Part shown: piece after piece, positions 62,277-64,000 of the stretch
Numbering within the stretch: the stretch's first letter is position 1
Layout: every line of letters starts with the position of its first letter
Assembly (NCBI GenBank): GCA_008921705.1
Contig: VFFE01006970.1
Span: forward strand, 1,251,128 to 1,315,127
Direction of reading: 5' to 3'
Length of the DNA: 64,000 nt
Source of the DNA: Burhinus oedicnemus
Taxonomy: Eukaryota > Chordata > Aves > Charadriiformes > Burhinidae
Notes under the pieces: generated by a model
What the model was told of the DNA's origin: nothing
The model's database searches: none
Seen by the model: the letters and a program-made list of their open reading frames with translations, nothing else
Program-made: the position numbers and the translations under genes

Positions 62277-62413
62277 TTAACACTGCTCTACCAGAACTCT
62301 TAAATGATGACCAATGCGAACCACTAGTGTGCACAATGTTGACAGCTTTGATGTCAGTAGTAAAGAAGGAATCCATTCGCCCTTCATTTTCCTGTAGGAG
62401 CTTTTAGGATCTT
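62277..62413 (-). other. possible exon-like frame on minus strand
   Basis: A strong acceptor-like tract (TTTGCCTTTTTTCAG) is followed at 62413 by an open frame reading DPKSSYRKMKGEWIPSLLLT and then SKLSTLCTLVVRIGHHLRVL, ending at TAA (62277). A CTG-GTAGAG donor would end it on a codon boundary after LRVL. It lies upstream, on the same strand, of the terminal-exon candidate at 58583-58838. No family recognised; chance is a real possibility. Confidence 0.25.
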
Positions 62414-62532
62414 CTGAAAAAAGGCAAACAAAATCTATGCTTGAGATATACATAGGCAAGTTCTGGCAAATTGTTCAGTGATTTTTCTGTGAAGCTGCCT
62501 GTTCTCTGAAGAACAGTGTCAGTGAGGGGAAA

Positions 62533-62879
62533 GTCATAGAATCATAGAATCGCCTAAGTTGGAAGGGACCTTTAAGATCATTGAGTCCAACCATCAACCT
62601 AACACTGCCAAAACCACCACTAAACCATGTCCCTCAGCACCACGTCTACCTGTCTTTTAAATACCTCCAGGGATGGTGATTCCACCACTTCCCTGGGCAG
62701 CCTGTTCCAATGTTTGATAACCCTTGCAGTGAAGAAATTTTTCCTAATATCCAATCTAAACCTCCCCTGGTGCAACTTGAGGCCATTTCCTCTTGTCCTA
62801 TCACTTGTTACTTGGGAGAAGAGACCGACCCCCACCTCAGTACAGCCCTCTTTCAGGTAGTTGTAGAGAGTGACAAGGT
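62533..62879 (-). mobile_element. CR1 LINE 3' fragment (minus strand)
   Basis: Begins with TCATAGAATCATAGAATCGC, complement of the terminal repeats, then the GGAAGGGACCT block and about 350 bp of 3' UTR and ORF2 end. The reverse frame 62620-62835 encodes [20 protein letters not shown] and then [14 protein letters not shown], the CR1 ORF2 C-terminus. Little diverged from the copy at 46832-47020. Confidence 0.95.
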
Positions 62880-64000
62880 TTAATGGTAGGAAGCTCTCGG
62901 TGACAAGTGATGTTTTGTTGTGGGGGAACTACAGAAAAGGGAATGCTTATTTACATGTAGCATGTTCGTTTGTGTAGCTGATACTACTGAGTCATGACTG
63001 TAGTTATGTATATGTTACCAATAATGACCAATTGGTACTGTTTTGTTTAAGCCTTCTCATGATGCATTGATCTTTTTTCTCCTAGCTTGAGTACTGTAAA
63101 AAAAAAATAAAATTAAAATCATTATTAGTTGAAGTCACTAACTCATGACATTTGCTCTGATGCTTCCCTTTCTACTTAGCTTAATTAGTGAAGTTTGAGT
63201 TTTGCAAGGAAGATATATTTGCTAATCAGTGACCATGACTTGATCCCCTAGAATAATACAGAGCTTTTCAAATAGCTTGAATTTCAAAAACAAAAAAGGG
63301 GGGCCAGGGGGAGAAGACATTGGAAATGCAGGTGGGTGTGTTTTGTTTTTTAGAGATGTTGACTTAAAAGCAAGAATGAAGGTCATCATTTTAGTGTCAA
63401 AGCTCTGAAGAATTACGGAAGAATAAATAAGCAGTGAATCTGTTAACGTTTTGTAGTGCATTATCTAGCATGCTTCTTGCAACAGGATTAAGAATATATA
63501 CGTGTGTGTAATTACTTTTTTAAGATACTGTGATACCATGGGTGAAGCATGGAACTATAACCTGAATTTCTCAAATTTTAGTCTCACCTCTGTGCCATTT
63601 CTGTATCTGTCCTCTCTCCTTTCCTCAACTGTTGCAAAAACAGCTTTTGCTTTTGGTATTAACATTTCTATAGTGCTTTTAAAAGGCTGATATAATGTGT
63701 TGAGGAAGATGGGTATAGCTTGTTCATTTGGAGAGATTAATACAGTTTTTTCTTGCCTCAGAAGTTTGTCTCCTCTGTGGTCAGGAGGATTGACTTTCTT
63801 TTATGAATAACTATAGTTTGCATGGGGAAAATCTTGAGGAAACTATTTTTGAGCAATACCTCTTAATTTGCTTATGTCAAGTGTAAAATGAAGGCCACAG
63901 AGAGGATGGTGAGAAGGCGGCATTCCCGATCTCTGTTTTTAACATCCATGAGTGACAAAAGACCTGGTATAAAATCCACTCTTAACTACAGTTTTTGCAA
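62880..64000 (+). other. MAP7D2: MAP7D2 intron 1, continuing out of the window
   Basis: 1.1 kb of AT-rich intron with nothing recognised. The next MAP7D2 exon must lie beyond 64000, so intron 1 is longer than 15.7 kb. Confidence 0.55.

Overview
This is vertebrate nuclear DNA, almost certainly from a bird. Coding is split into short exons with GT-AG (once GC-AG) introns. The intergenic DNA is AT-rich, there are two sharp CpG-island promoters, and every interspersed repeat I can name with confidence is a CR1 LINE, the dominant retroposon of bird, crocodile and turtle genomes. I cannot fix the species. The gene order RPS6KA3 - EIF1AX - MAP7D2, all on the + strand, is the order known from human Xp22.12; in birds this block lies on an autosome (chromosome 1 in chicken, from established knowledge).

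Layout. 1-6777: the last five coding exons of RPS6KA3 (RSK2), encoding the catalytic loop to the C-terminus of the C-terminal kinase domain. 6778 to about 10790: its long 3' UTR. About 11230-12960: CpG island and promoter of EIF1AX. 12401-20631: all seven coding exons of EIF1AX (eIF1A, 144 aa, intact), then its 3' UTR. About 21.8-47 kb: a gene-poor AT-rich interval with a CR1 cluster at 31.4-38.5 kb, further CR1 pieces at 43.2 and 46.8 kb, a ~300-bp unidentified sequence present twice (35.1 and 40.2 kb), and an 80-bp near-perfect inverted repeat (28.9 kb). About 47.1-48.95 kb: second CpG island, containing the probable first coding exon of MAP7D2 (48164-48206). 48207-64000: MAP7D2 intron 1, which runs out of the window.

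The three genes have unrelated jobs: a growth-factor signalling kinase, a general translation initiation factor and a microtubule-binding protein. Nothing in the sequence suggests they act as one system; they are conserved neighbours. No new system such as a defence or biosynthetic cluster is present. The most interesting unexplained items are minus-strand, protein-like reading frames with splice-acceptor-like starts in EIF1AX intron 2 (13.9 kb) and in MAP7D2 intron 1 (58.6 and 62.3 kb), the duplicated unknown 300-mer, the 28.9-kb hairpin, and a GC-AG intron in RPS6KA3. Protein identities come from recognising the translated sequences by eye; no database search was run.
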